A stretch of 64,000 bases of DNA from Flavobacterium sp. CF136 (GCF_000282055.1 NZ_AKJZ01000107.1:35252-99251), one strand, 5' to 3'; positions 8,478 through 17,377 are shown, counted from the stretch's first letter. Notes: a model not told the origin generated them from the letters alone. A program made the numbers and translations.

Positions 8478-9512
8478 CTAAGAATATTGATTATATCTTT
8501 CTAAACTTTCTTTCTCCATCTGAGCAATAAAAAGAGTAAAGTCTTCTTTGTTGTTTTTTATTTGTTCAGCCTTAAACGATTGATAATTTTCGTAATCTTC
8601 TTTTTTTATATTAACAATCAGATACCCTTTTTGCATTAAGATCAGGTTTAGTATTAATCTTGAAACTTTTCCGTTGCCATTAGCAAAAGGCTGGATTTTT
8701 AAAAGGCGTTCGTATATTTCTGCTCCTAAAACTATCGGATGAAGTCTGTTCTTATTGATTTCATACCAAATAAAAGACTCTTCAATCTCTTTGGAAATCA
8801 CAGGTGGTGATAGAGAAATATCACTATTGTCATTGGTTATGTCCTGTTCTTTTCTGTAACATCCTGCTTCTTCCGGAATAATTCCTCTCAGGAGTAAATT
8901 ATGAATTGATAAAAGATCCCGTTCGTTCAACGAATTATTTTTTTTGATTAAATCTTTTATAAAACCAATAGCTTCCTGATGGTTAATTATTTCAAGATGT
9001 TCGCGCATACTTTTTCCGGAAATTGTTAATCCTTCATTAACAACCATTTTAGTCTCGCGAAGGGTCATTGTATTTCCTTCTGTTCGATTACTTTCAAAAG
9101 TATATTCGAGTTCAAGAGTTTTTATGTTTTTACGATCTTCGTTTTGGCGAAAAGTATCCATTTTGGTTTTCAGAATATCAATTTCTTTTAATATTTTTTC
9201 TAACGCATCGGATAATTCTATTTTAGAAACGGATTTTTTATATTTAAGTTCTTGTTCAGCAACAGCAAGAGCTTTTAAAGCAAACTCCTCATTTTCAATT
9301 TCATTTAAAATTTTTTCCTTTAGCCAGGCAATTATCAAAGTTTCATAATCAATTTCTAAAAGTTCGGCTAATTTGATTACTTGTTCTTTGGTTGGTTTTC
9401 GCGTACCACTTTCAAATTTACTTATCAAAGCCTGGTCAATACTAAGTAATTGTGCTACTTCTCTGGTTTTTAACCCTTTTTTTTCTCTGCCATTTTTAAG
9501 AAGTGATTTCAT
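8478..9512 (-). CDS. HTH-Fic family protein with altered catalytic motif
   Basis: 344 residues. Residues 1-60 are an XRE-type helix-turn-helix (KGLKTREVAQLLSIDQALISKFESG). A helical linker follows. The Fic domain has an inhibitory-helix motif FESNRTEGN near residue 140, the flap region AGCYRKEQDI, and the core motif IQPFANGNGKVSR. In active Fic AMP-transferases the core reads HPFx(D/N)GNGRxxR, with His as catalytic base; here that position is Gln274 (codon CAG) and the first Arg is Lys. The XRE domain suggests autoregulation or DNA tethering. It may be an inactive or differently acting Fic protein. Element A adjoins its 3' end. Confidence 0.88.
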   Translation of the reverse strand: MKSLLKNGREKKGLKTREVAQLLSIDQALISKFESGTRKPTKEQVIKLAELLEIDYETLIIAWLKEKILNEIENEEFALKALAVAEQELKYKKSVSKIELSDALEKILKEIDILKTKMDTFRQNEDRKNIKTLELEYTFESNRTEGNTMTLRETKMVVNEGLTISGKSMREHLEIINHQEAIGFIKDLIKKNNSLNERDLLSIHNLLLRGIIPEEAGCYRKEQDITNDNSDISLSPPVISKEIEESFIWYEINKNRLHPIVLGAEIYERLLKIQPFANGNGKVSRLILNLILMQKGYLIVNIKKEDYENYQSFKAEQIKNNKEDFTLFIAQMEKESLERYNQYS

Positions 9513-9571
9513 AATTAAAAGTTTTTTTTTAAAATTGTCCTGACATATTTTGTCATAAAATTTAAAATAAA

Positions 9572-9598
9572 AAAAGCAATATCAAAAATATTGCTTTT
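9572..9598 (-). terminator. Terminator after smpB
   Basis: Perfect 11-bp stem AAAAGCAATAT / ATATTGCTTTT with loop CAAAA; minus-strand T run follows. Confidence 0.85.
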
Positions 9599-9637
9599 CA
9601 AAATACTATTATTTTAAGTACGGTTAATACTTTTAGA

Positions 9638-10093
9638 TTAATTGAACGCTTTTTTAATTCGGTCCAAATCACGTTTGGTATCTTGTTCTTTTAAAGATTC
9701 ACGTTTGTCGTAGTTTTTCTTTCCTTTGCAAAGACCAATTTGAAGTTTGGCAAGTCCCTTTTCGTTTGTAAATAATTTTAGGGGAACTATAGTCAATCCT
9801 TTTGCCTGAACACTTTTTTGAAGATTTTTTAATTCTTTTCTATTTAAAAGCAATTTTCTTTCGCTTCTTGATTTATGATTAAATTGGTTCCCAAAAGCAT
9901 ATTCTTCAATATAAGTATTGATTGCAAATAGCTCATTGTTACTGAATTCACAAAAACTCTCAGTAATATTTGCTTTTCCTAACCGGATAGATTTTATTTC
10001 AGTTCCTGCCAAAACAATTCCAGCAGTATAGGTATCGATTATTTCATAATCAAACCGGGCTCTTTTATTAAATATATTGACAGTTTTTAACAT
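9638..10093 (-). CDS. smpB: SsrA-binding protein SmpB
   Basis: Binds tmRNA and delivers it to stalled ribosomes for trans-translation. 151 residues, normal size. Typical features: NKRARFDYEIIDTYTAGIVLAGTEIKS at the N-terminus, RKLLLNRKEL, GLTIVPLKLF, and the lysine-rich C-terminal tail GKKNYDKRESLKEQDTKRDL. Monocistronic, with its own terminator and a promoter abutting the divergent VF530 gene. The tmRNA gene itself is not in this window. Confidence 0.97.
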   Translation of the reverse strand: MLKTVNIFNKRARFDYEIIDTYTAGIVLAGTEIKSIRLGKANITESFCEFSNNELFAINTYIEEYAFGNQFNHKSRSERKLLLNRKELKNLQKSVQAKGLTIVPLKLFTNEKGLAKLQIGLCKGKKNYDKRESLKEQDTKRDLDRIKKAFN

Positions 10094-10100
10094 AGGTTGA

Positions 10101-10131
10101 CAAATTTAGTAACAAATAAATGAAAGCGCAA
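10101..10131 (-). promoter_or_regulatory. smpB promoter
   Basis: Minus-strand TTG (complement of 10129-10131), 20 bases, then TAAATTTG (complement of 10101-10108). Both elements and the spacing fit the Bacteroidota consensus. Confidence 0.72.
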
Positions 10132-10159
10132 TTGTTTTTGTATAAATGATATAAATTTG
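10132..10159 (+). promoter_or_regulatory. VF530-gene promoter, back-to-back with smpB
   Basis: TTG (10132-10134), 17 bases, then TAAATTTG (10152-10159). The -33 triplets of both divergent promoters are adjacent, forming CAATTG. The -7 box ends only four bases before the ATG at 10164, implying a leaderless or nearly leaderless transcript. Confidence 0.65.
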
Positions 10160-10163
10160 CAGT

Positions 10164-10397
10164 ATGGAAAAGCAAAAATCACAAGATCCGTTGCATGGGA
10201 TTACACTTCAAAAAATTGTGGAAAAATTAGTAGATCATTATGGTTTTGATACTTTGGGAGAATTAATTTCAATTAAATGTTTTAATGAAAATCCCAGTGT
10301 AAAATCCAGCTTAACTTTTTTAAGAAAAACCGATTGGGCCAGAAAAAAAGTTGAAGAGCTATATTTGAATTCGCTTTCTAAATTTTCAGGAAATTAA
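10164..10397 (+). CDS. VF530 family DNA-binding protein (DUF2132)
   Basis: 77 residues matching the VF530 family almost end to end: DPLHGITLQKIVEKLVDHYGF, then IKCFNENPSVKSSLTFLRKT and WARKKVEELY. The fold is a small helical domain reported as DNA-binding in Vibrio. The cellular role is unknown. Its stop codon overlaps the stop of the convergent DUF3575 gene by four bases (shared TTAA), with no terminator between them. Confidence 0.88.
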   Translation: MEKQKSQDPLHGITLQKIVEKLVDHYGFDTLGELISIKCFNENPSVKSSLTFLRKTDWARKKVEELYLNSLSKFSGN

Positions 10398-10951
10398 TTT
10401 AATTTATAAGAAATCATAACTCCGCCACGATAGGGTAACCATTCACCACTTTTATCCCAATTTTTTACACTTTCATAGCTTCCTGGAGTTCCGTCATTGT
10501 AATGGCCTTCATAGAATCCCTGGTGCCAGCCGCCGCCTACAAAAATATCCAACAGCAATTTATCACTTAGCTTCTTATTGTAACCTATTGTAGCACCAAA
10601 TCTGTATCCAAAACCTGTTTCGTAATTATTGGTATCCCAATAGTTCCATTTTTGAAGTTCATAAGTATCAAATCCGGCATTTATACCTGCATAAAAACCA
10701 TTGTATTTTTCTTTAAAATGGTAACGGATCTCAGGCGTCAGAAGCAAAAATTTCATTGGTTTTTTACCATCGAAAGAAGCCCAAAAAGAAGCCATTACAT
10801 CAAAACTAAAAGTAGTTTTTTCTCCAATGCTTGTTTCTACTCCAACGTTTGGAACTAAGACTAATGCTGTAGCTGCATTAAATTTTATGTAAGTTTGGCT
10901 CTGTAATTGAATAGAAAATATAAGGGCAATTATAAAAAGTATTTTTTTCAT
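10394..10951 (-). CDS. DUF3575 domain outer-membrane protein
   Basis: 185 residues with a signal peptide (MKKILFIIALIFSIQLQSQ). The mature part is a small predicted beta-barrel with alternating aromatic strands: TPEIRYHFKEKYNGFYAGINAGF, FGYRFGATIGYNKKLSDKL, DIFVGGGWHQGFYEG, ending YRGGVMISYKLN with the aromatic-rich terminal strand typical of outer-membrane proteins. This matches DUF3575, a Bacteroidota outer-membrane family of unknown function. It overlaps the convergent VF530 gene at the stop codons. Confidence 0.82.
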   Translation of the reverse strand: MKKILFIIALIFSIQLQSQTYIKFNAATALVLVPNVGVETSIGEKTTFSFDVMASFWASFDGKKPMKFLLLTPEIRYHFKEKYNGFYAGINAGFDTYELQKWNYWDTNNYETGFGYRFGATIGYNKKLSDKLLLDIFVGGGWHQGFYEGHYNDGTPGSYESVKNWDKSGEWLPYRGGVMISYKLN

Positions 10952-11047
10952 TCAGTTTTGTAAATATGATTTTGCGTGCAAATATAGCGCAAACAAATAA
11001 TTACTATTGCCGAAATGAAATTATTTGATAAAATTTATTTCTAAAAA

Positions 11048-11599
11048 TCATTTACTGTTTAATAATGAATAAATTACCTTATCAAGAAACTTTCCTTCAT
11101 AAAATTCCGCTTCTTTTAAATGTGCCTCTTTAACAAAACCACATTTTTGTAAAACCTTTTCAGAAGCAAAGTTTTCAGGGTCAATTACAGCTTCAATAGA
11201 ATGTAATTTTAAATCATCAAAGCCATACGCAATTAACCGATTTACTGCTTCAGAAATAATTCCTTTACCGTGATATTCAGGTAATAACATATAGCCAATT
11301 TCGGCACGATAATTTTCAGGCTGCATTCTGTAATATCCAATAATACCAAGAACTCTGGAATCGCCTTTCAAGGTTATTCCCCAATTAATACCTATGTTCG
11401 AAGTGATTTTTTCTTCAATCATTGCAACATGCTCGAGTGCATCTTCAGTAGTTTTTACCAAAGGCCTTGGAATATATTTCATTGTTTCCGGATTTGAACG
11501 TAATTCAAATACTTCATTAACATCATCGTTTGTGATTCGTCTTAAAATTAAACGTTCAGTTTCTATAACAGGAAAAGGAGTAAAATTAAAATTCAGCAT
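11048..11599 (-). CDS. GNAT family N-acetyltransferase (RimJ/RimL type)
   Basis: 183 residues. N-terminal ETERLILRRITNDDVNEVFELR is the usual RimJ/RimL opening. The acetyl-CoA-binding segment appears as EIGYMLLPEYHGKGIISEAVNRLI, followed by HSIEAVIDPENFASEKVLQKCGFVKEA. Such enzymes acetylate protein N-termini, antibiotics or small amines; the substrate is not readable from sequence. The gap to the next gene downstream contains a weak AT-only inverted repeat but no strong terminator. Confidence 0.87.
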   Translation of the reverse strand: MLNFNFTPFPVIETERLILRRITNDDVNEVFELRSNPETMKYIPRPLVKTTEDALEHVAMIEEKITSNIGINWGITLKGDSRVLGIIGYYRMQPENYRAEIGYMLLPEYHGKGIISEAVNRLIAYGFDDLKLHSIEAVIDPENFASEKVLQKCGFVKEAHLKEAEFYEGKFLDKVIYSLLNSK

Positions 11600-11667
11600 A
11601 TAATTAAAGATATTATTTGATAAACAAGTTTGAAATGAATCTATTTTGAATTGATGTTTAACTTAGG

Positions 11668-13398
11668 TTATAACTCATTTAACTCAAGATTATTTCTTTT
11701 AAAAAAAGCAATTTGCATAAACAGAGATAATAGAATAGTTAATATTGCGCCAATAAAATTCAGCCATAAATAACCTAATTTTTCCTGACCACTTGGATAA
11801 ATATATATCATAAAATAATAAATGATAAAAATAGTGATCTGACTAATAATTGCACTGCAAAACATAGATTTGGCCTGAACACGTTTTAAATAAAATCCAA
11901 CCAAAAAGATTCCTAAAACAGTTCCATAAAATATAGAACCAATAATATTTACCAGCTGAATTAAATTCTCAAATAAAGTTCCTACACAGGCAAAAAGTAT
12001 GGCAATAATTCCCCAGAAAAGAGTGAAAAATTTGGTAGCATTCAGATAATGTTTTTCCGATTTTTCGTTTTTTAGATTACGCTTATAAATATCAATTGCG
12101 GTAGTAGAAGCTAATGCATTTAATCCTGAAGCTGTTGAAGACATTGCTGCCGAAAGAATCACAGCGAGTAATAAACCGATAAGTCCTTTAGGTAAATAAT
12201 GCAGGATGAAATGAAAAAACACATAATCTTTATCATTAGTTTCACTGTTACTGTCAGCTTTAGAAATAATTTCTTTGGCCCGGTCGCGTAAGTCCTTTTC
12301 CTTGTTTGATAATGTAACCAATTCTTTTCGCAAAATCGGATTGTCATAATCCTGATTCAATTGTTCGATATACAAGAGATTAATCACTTTTTTATCTTCA
12401 GAAAGTTTATTTAGTTTGTTTTCTAAAACATGATACTCATCTTTATAAGCTGATTTTTCAATGATAATTTTATTATTGGGATTAAAATTGAGAGGTACAG
12501 GATTGAATTGAAAAAACACAAAAACCATCACTCCCGTCAGTAATATAAAAAACTGCATCGGAACTTTTAACAGTCCGTTCATGATCAATCCCATCTGGCT
12601 TTCTTTAACCGATTTTCCGGATAAATAACGTCCAACCTGTGATTGATCTGTTCCGAAATAAGCAAGTGCAAGAAAAAAGCCTCCTGTGATTCCGCTCCAG
12701 ATTGTATATTTTTCTTCGGGATTAAAGGAAAAATCTACAATATTCATTTTGTCATTTGCACCGGCAATATGCATTGCGCTTGAAAATGTCATGTCCTGAG
12801 GCAAATAATGAAGGATTAGGAAAAAGGTGATAAACATTCCGGTCATAATCACAAACATTTGCTGCTTTTGAGTCACATTTACGGCTTTTGTTCCTCCGGA
12901 AAAAGTATAAACAATAACTAAAAGACCAATAATAATATTCATGAAAGTTAAATTCCAGCCTAAAAGTGCCGAGAGGATAATTGCCGGTGCATATATAGTC
13001 AGCCCCGTTCCCAATCCTCTTTGAACTAAAAACAAAATGGCTGCCAATGAACGTGTTTTTACATCAAATCGCTTTTCCAAAAACTCATATGCGGTAAATA
13101 CTTTGTGTTTATGGTATAGTGGAATAAAAGTTACACAAATAACAATCATTGCAATTGGTAATCCGAAGTAGAATTGCACAAACCCCATTCCGTCATGATA
13201 AGCCTGACCCGGAGTAGATAAAAAAGTAATCGCACTGGCCTGAGTAGCCATGACTGAAAGACCTACTGTGTACCATGGTGTTTCATTATTTCCTAAAATA
13301 AAGTCCTCAACATTTTTACTTCCTTTGGTTTTCCAGGAGCCATATCCTACAATAAACAGAAGAGTAACAATTAGTACAATCCAATCAAATAGTTGCAT
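11668..13398 (-). CDS. Sodium:solute symporter (SSS family)
   Basis: 576 residues of an inner-membrane Na+-coupled transporter with about 13 membrane segments. It opens with a helix (IVLIVTLLFIVGYGSW), then the conserved VGLSVMATQASAITFLSTPGQAY, and later ILSAAMSSTASGLNALASTTAIDIYKR, both characteristic of SSS transporters. Residues about 305-380 form a long charged loop between membrane helices. It is the last gene of an operon after a PIG-L deacetylase and a 35-residue membrane peptide, so a sugar-derived or N-acylated substrate is plausible but inferred. Confidence 0.9.
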   Translation of the reverse strand: MQLFDWIVLIVTLLFIVGYGSWKTKGSKNVEDFILGNNETPWYTVGLSVMATQASAITFLSTPGQAYHDGMGFVQFYFGLPIAMIVICVTFIPLYHKHKVFTAYEFLEKRFDVKTRSLAAILFLVQRGLGTGLTIYAPAIILSALLGWNLTFMNIIIGLLVIVYTFSGGTKAVNVTQKQQMFVIMTGMFITFFLILHYLPQDMTFSSAMHIAGANDKMNIVDFSFNPEEKYTIWSGITGGFFLALAYFGTDQSQVGRYLSGKSVKESQMGLIMNGLLKVPMQFFILLTGVMVFVFFQFNPVPLNFNPNNKIIIEKSAYKDEYHVLENKLNKLSEDKKVINLLYIEQLNQDYDNPILRKELVTLSNKEKDLRDRAKEIISKADSNSETNDKDYVFFHFILHYLPKGLIGLLLAVILSAAMSSTASGLNALASTTAIDIYKRNLKNEKSEKHYLNATKFFTLFWGIIAILFACVGTLFENLIQLVNIIGSIFYGTVLGIFLVGFYLKRVQAKSMFCSAIISQITIFIIYYFMIYIYPSGQEKLGYLWLNFIGAILTILLSLFMQIAFFKRNNLELNEL

Positions 13399-13401
13399 AG
13401 T

Positions 13402-13509
13402 TTATGAGTATAATTGCATGATTAAGAAAAAAATAACAATGTAAATTGCATTAGCAACCAATACATACGTGTAGCTTTTTTTCCATTTTTTTTGTTTTTT
13501 AGCTTCCAT
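13402..13509 (-). CDS. 35-residue single-pass membrane peptide in symporter operon
   Basis: ATG at 13509 to TAA at 13402. Residues 1-12 are strongly basic (MEAKKQKKWKKS), residues 14-31 are hydrophobic (YTYVLVANAIYIVIFFLI), and the end is MQLYS. The gene begins 13 bases after the PIG-L stop and ends three bases before the symporter ATG, so it is almost certainly co-transcribed and perhaps translationally coupled. The positive N-terminus predicts a cytoplasmic N-terminus. By analogy with small partner subunits of some sodium symporters it may be an accessory subunit; this is inference. Confidence 0.7.
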   Translation of the reverse strand: MEAKKQKKWKKSYTYVLVANAIYIVIFFLIMQLYS

Positions 13510-13522
13510 TTTCTGACTGTTT

Positions 13523-16057
13523 TTAAGGCTTTAATTCTTGTTTAGGAGCTTCTATAGGTTGTTTTAACGAAATAATATTCGATAATAATCGGTAAGCACC
13601 CGAAACTCCTTCCGGCAATTCTCTAAAAAAACTTAGACCAGTGTAAATATAGTATCCTTTTCCATAAGGAGCGATCAATAAAGCACCATCTTTTGATGAT
13701 TCACCCTTATCATGTGAGGATATAATAGGAGTAAAGGCACGATCATATTGATCCGGATAATATAAGCCCTGCTCTTGTGTCCAGCCTTCAAAATCTTTTG
13801 TACTGATTTTGTTTGGCGTGTTTAAAACAGGATGATTAGGTGCTAAAAATGTAATTTTTGCATTCTCTTCTGTTACACGATCATTCGAAATTTTAAGTGG
13901 ATATGGTGCAATCTTATCTGTAATAAGTTTTCCATTTGTATTGTATTGCACAATCATTGTTTTTCCTCTTTTTACAAAATCAAAAAGAATCGATTGTTTG
14001 TTGGCTAAAGCATTTACAGTGTTATAGGCACGTATTCCTGTTATGACAACATTAAAGGAGTCTAATTTTTCAGGTGTAATTTCTTCCGGTTTCAAAATGA
14101 TTACCTTATATCCCATTTGGGCCAGACTTTCCGGGACTTCATCGCCAGCACCCATTACATAGCCAATTGTATCGCCTGTAGTCTTTAAATCGATTTTTAA
14201 GAATTTTGATTCGGCTGGTTTCAAAACCATTTGTTTTGTAATATGACCAAAATCGATTATAGTTTCGTCTTTGTCAAAGCGCTGATCGTCAATAATAACG
14301 ATGCTTTTTGCGATAGCTTCTTCCGGGTTTGACGGAGGGATAACTTCAAAATAAAAAGTTTGCTCCATACCTTTTTTATCTAATGAAAACGGAATTTGTT
14401 TTGGAGAAACTATCCAGTTTTTAGGCAATTCCAGTTGTAAATTTCCTTTAACGGCATCTTTACCGGCACGGACTTTTACCGGAATCATTTTACTTTTATT
14501 ATCTTTAAAAATGAGAACTTTTTCAAGTATAGAAGAGGTAACTTCCGGTACAATATCAAGAAAATTGTACATTTCGCCTTTTACTCCGTCGTTGTATTTA
14601 TAGACTACAGTTCTTTCAAAGGGAATATCAACACCATTAATTCTCACATTAAAAATAACTTTTACTTCTCGGATAATATCCGGAAGTCCTATGTTTTCCT
14701 GATTAGAAACCGTATACATTCCAACACTGGCTTTTTCTTTCAACCAATAGGGCTGAGTATATTCGATTGTGTCGGGAAGCTGTATTTCAAGTTTTAATCG
14801 TTGGTCTATATTGTTTTTTAAGATAAAACTCTTTTTAATCGTGGTTATGTTGTCTGGTAACGAAGTTAAGCCTGTCAATTGCATTTCAATAGAGCATCTG
14901 TTAATGGCTTCGAGATTTAATTTAATTGTATTTCCGGGCGTAGCTTCCTGTTCCTCTGCAACAGCCTCTAAATATAAACCCGAACTGGAGGCGATGATGT
15001 TTTTTATAGCATCCGATTTTATATCTTTCCAATGGGTATCTTCCAAATCCTGAATCATTGAATACGCTTTTACCAAATCTGGAATACTGGCTGATGGATT
15101 GCTGAAATTGTAATTTGCAATAATTTTAGAAATCAATTCACCAATCGACTTTCCATTTTTTACACGATTCCATGAAGTATCAATCCCATCAAACAAATCA
15201 TTGCGGTTTTGTGGAGTTTCACCATTGATAAGTTCCAAATATTCCGATTCATCACCACGGCTTCCTGTACTTCCGAAACCTTGGGACTGATGACGGCTGC
15301 GGCTTAAAGCGGCAATTTCCTGATTAGATTTCCCTATTCCGGAATAATAAACTCCCGTTTGTAATGTGGTAAATTTGGACTTATTAGCAGCATCAAACTT
15401 TTCCTGACTTCCGTAAAACCACCAGGAAGTATTAAAAAATTGACGTTTAACCTGCCAGGGAGTTACATATTTCAGTTGTTCCGGATATATTTTAGTATTA
15501 TTTGTCAAATCAAAACTCTCAACACTTAACATTGCTGATGAAGTATGGTGTCCGTGGGTTGTTCCCGGCGAACGATGGTCAAAACGGTTGATAATTACAT
15601 CAGGCTGAAATTTCCTGATTGTCCAGATTACATCGGCAAGGACCTTATCTTTATCCCAAATCTTTAAAGTCTCATCTGGGTTTTTTGAATAACCAAAATC
15701 ATTGGCACGCGAAAAAAACTGTTCACCACCATCAATTTTTCGGGCTTCAATTAATTCCTGGGTTCTGATAACCCCCAGTAATTCACGCAATTGAGAACCA
15801 ATTAAATTTTGACCTCCATCACCTCGGGTTAGTGATAAATAACCTGTTCTGGCATTTACTTCATTCGATAAATACGAAATCAAACGCGTATTTTCATCAT
15901 CAGGATGTGCTGCAATATATAGAACCGAACCCAAAAAGTTTAATTTTCTAATTTGATTATAAATCTCAACAGAATTCGGTTTTTGTGGCTGTTGTGCAAA
16001 AGAAATTTGAAGACTGATTAAGAAAACTAAAAATGCCTGTATCTGAGTTTTTCGCAT
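13523..16057 (-). CDS. Secreted PIG-L (LmbE-like) family deacetylase, large form
   Basis: 844 residues with a signal peptide (cleavage after about residue 21). The PIG-L zinc-binding motif AHPDDE occurs near residue 50, followed by TRGDGGQN and the distal THGHHTSS His motif near 170. PIG-L enzymes remove N-acetyl groups from GlcNAc-type substrates. The other ~550 residues include beta-rich domains and a C-terminal Rossmann-like part ending in APYGKGYYIYTGLSFFRELP, resembling ThuA/glutamine-amidotransferase-like domains. First gene of the operon with the small membrane peptide and the SSS symporter, suggesting extracytoplasmic deacetylation coupled to uptake (inferred). Confidence 0.85.
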   Translation of the reverse strand: MRKTQIQAFLVFLISLQISFAQQPQKPNSVEIYNQIRKLNFLGSVLYIAAHPDDENTRLISYLSNEVNARTGYLSLTRGDGGQNLIGSQLRELLGVIRTQELIEARKIDGGEQFFSRANDFGYSKNPDETLKIWDKDKVLADVIWTIRKFQPDVIINRFDHRSPGTTHGHHTSSAMLSVESFDLTNNTKIYPEQLKYVTPWQVKRQFFNTSWWFYGSQEKFDAANKSKFTTLQTGVYYSGIGKSNQEIAALSRSRHQSQGFGSTGSRGDESEYLELINGETPQNRNDLFDGIDTSWNRVKNGKSIGELISKIIANYNFSNPSASIPDLVKAYSMIQDLEDTHWKDIKSDAIKNIIASSSGLYLEAVAEEQEATPGNTIKLNLEAINRCSIEMQLTGLTSLPDNITTIKKSFILKNNIDQRLKLEIQLPDTIEYTQPYWLKEKASVGMYTVSNQENIGLPDIIREVKVIFNVRINGVDIPFERTVVYKYNDGVKGEMYNFLDIVPEVTSSILEKVLIFKDNKSKMIPVKVRAGKDAVKGNLQLELPKNWIVSPKQIPFSLDKKGMEQTFYFEVIPPSNPEEAIAKSIVIIDDQRFDKDETIIDFGHITKQMVLKPAESKFLKIDLKTTGDTIGYVMGAGDEVPESLAQMGYKVIILKPEEITPEKLDSFNVVITGIRAYNTVNALANKQSILFDFVKRGKTMIVQYNTNGKLITDKIAPYPLKISNDRVTEENAKITFLAPNHPVLNTPNKISTKDFEGWTQEQGLYYPDQYDRAFTPIISSHDKGESSKDGALLIAPYGKGYYIYTGLSFFRELPEGVSGAYRLLSNIISLKQPIEAPKQELKP

Positions 16058-16064
16058 AGTGTGA

Positions 16065-16099
16065 TTAGTATTTTTGAAAGAGCTTCAAAAATACTAATT
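16065..16099. promoter_or_regulatory. Perfect palindrome carrying a -7 element on both strands
   Basis: Perfect 15-base arms, ATTAGTATTTTTGAA (16065-16079) and its complement (16085-16099), around a five-base loop. Each arm contains TATTTTTG, an exact TAnnTTTG. The minus-strand box (complement of 16087-16094) lies 29 bases upstream of the PIG-L ATG and is a plausible promoter; the hairpin would overlap the start of the transcript. Could be an operator. Confidence 0.6.
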
Positions 16100-16176
16100 A
16101 TATCCTTGAACAGTATTTAAATGAAATGTTAATGTTCAATTTTATTTCAGATTTTAAAATACGTAATTTATTTTTC

Positions 16177-16259
16177 AGGAGCTATTTCCAGTTGTACACT
16201 ATATCTTTTGTGGCAAACCCTGCCATAAAAGGATGCCGTTTCCATCTGGGCTGTGACTT
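16177..16259 (+). repeat. Dispersed flavobacterial hairpin repeat, copy 3
   Basis: Begins AGGAGCTATTTCCAGTTGTA, has the stem CTTTTGTGGCA / TGCCATAAAAGG around AACCC, and ends CATCTGGGCTGTGACTTT. Flanks match copies 1, 2 and 4. It lies between the PIG-L gene and the arsenite transporter. Confidence 0.75.
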
Positions 16260-16315
16260 TTTGTTTTCATTAAAAAATCATAGATAAAAACTCAGAACCT
16301 TTGTATTTAGTATCC

Positions 16316-17377
16316 CTAAGAAAAATACTTTTTCCTAAACCAAAAAGCGACATTTACAAGGGCAATCAAAGCAGGAACTTCAACCAAAGGACCAATAACA
16401 CCTGCAAAAGCCTGTCCGCTATTAATTCCGAAAACACCTATAGCAACTGCTATTGCCAATTCAAAGTTGTTTCCTGTGGCTGTAAATGCAATCGCAGTAC
16501 TTTTTGAATAATCAGCACCAAAATACTTTCCGATAAAAAAGCTAATGACAAACATCACAACAAAATAAATCACTAAAGGAATAGCAATCCGAACGACATC
16601 CATCGGGATTTGAACAATCAATTTGCCTTTTAGGCTAAACATAATCACAATTGTAAATAACAAGGCAACTAGTGTTATAGGAGATATAAAGGCAACATAT
16701 TTATTCTGAAACCATTCTTTACCTTTAAGTTTTATCAGACTATAACGGCTTATGAAACCAAGTGCAAAAGGAATTCCTAAATAAATACCAACACTTTCCG
16801 CAATTTGCCCAATACTTATATTGACATTAAAGCCTGTATAACCAAAATAGGGAGGCAAAATAGTGATGAAAATATAAGCGTAAACACTATAAAGTAAAAC
16901 CTGAAAAATACTGTTTAAGGCTATTAACCCTGCGGCATATTCTCGATTTCCATCGGCAAGGTCATTCCAGACAACGACCATTGCAATACAGCGCGCCAAT
17001 CCAATTAATATTAAACCAATCATGTATTCAGGATGTCCTTTTAAAAACAAAAGTGCCAGTAAAAACATCAAAATTGGTCCCACAATCCAGTTCAGGAATA
17101 AAGAAGCGCCCAGAACTTTTGTGTTTTTAAAAACTTCTCCCATTTTTTCGTATTTCACTTTTGCCAAAGGCGGATACATCATCAGAATAAGCCCAATTGC
17201 CAGCGGAATATTTGTAGTTCCACTGGAAAAGGAATTAATAAAATTTCCACTCGACGGAATAAAATAACCAATAGAAACACCAATTATTATGGCAATAAAA
17301 ATCCACAATGTTAGAAAACGATCCCAAAATCCCAGTTTTTTTCTTTCTGCAATGGGAGCACAATGATTTATAGCCAT
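16316..17377 (-). CDS. arsB: ACR3-family arsenite efflux permease
   Basis: Exports arsenite across the inner membrane. 353 residues and about ten membrane segments, the normal ACR3 size. The conserved membrane-embedded Cys is in LIGLARCIAMVVVWNDLADG, and the conserved AFTATGNNFELAIAVAI and GPLVEVPALIAL segments are present. It is ACR3-type, not the ArsB antiporter fold, although the symbol arsB is commonly used for both. Last gene of the ars operon, separated from the upstream phosphatase-type reductase by a 216-base inverted-repeat-rich spacer. Confidence 0.93.
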   Translation of the reverse strand: MAINHCAPIAERKKLGFWDRFLTLWIFIAIIIGVSIGYFIPSSGNFINSFSSGTTNIPLAIGLILMMYPPLAKVKYEKMGEVFKNTKVLGASLFLNWIVGPILMFLLALLFLKGHPEYMIGLILIGLARCIAMVVVWNDLADGNREYAAGLIALNSIFQVLLYSVYAYIFITILPPYFGYTGFNVNISIGQIAESVGIYLGIPFALGFISRYSLIKLKGKEWFQNKYVAFISPITLVALLFTIVIMFSLKGKLIVQIPMDVVRIAIPLVIYFVVMFVISFFIGKYFGADYSKSTAIAFTATGNNFELAIAVAIGVFGINSGQAFAGVIGPLVEVPALIALVNVAFWFRKKYFS

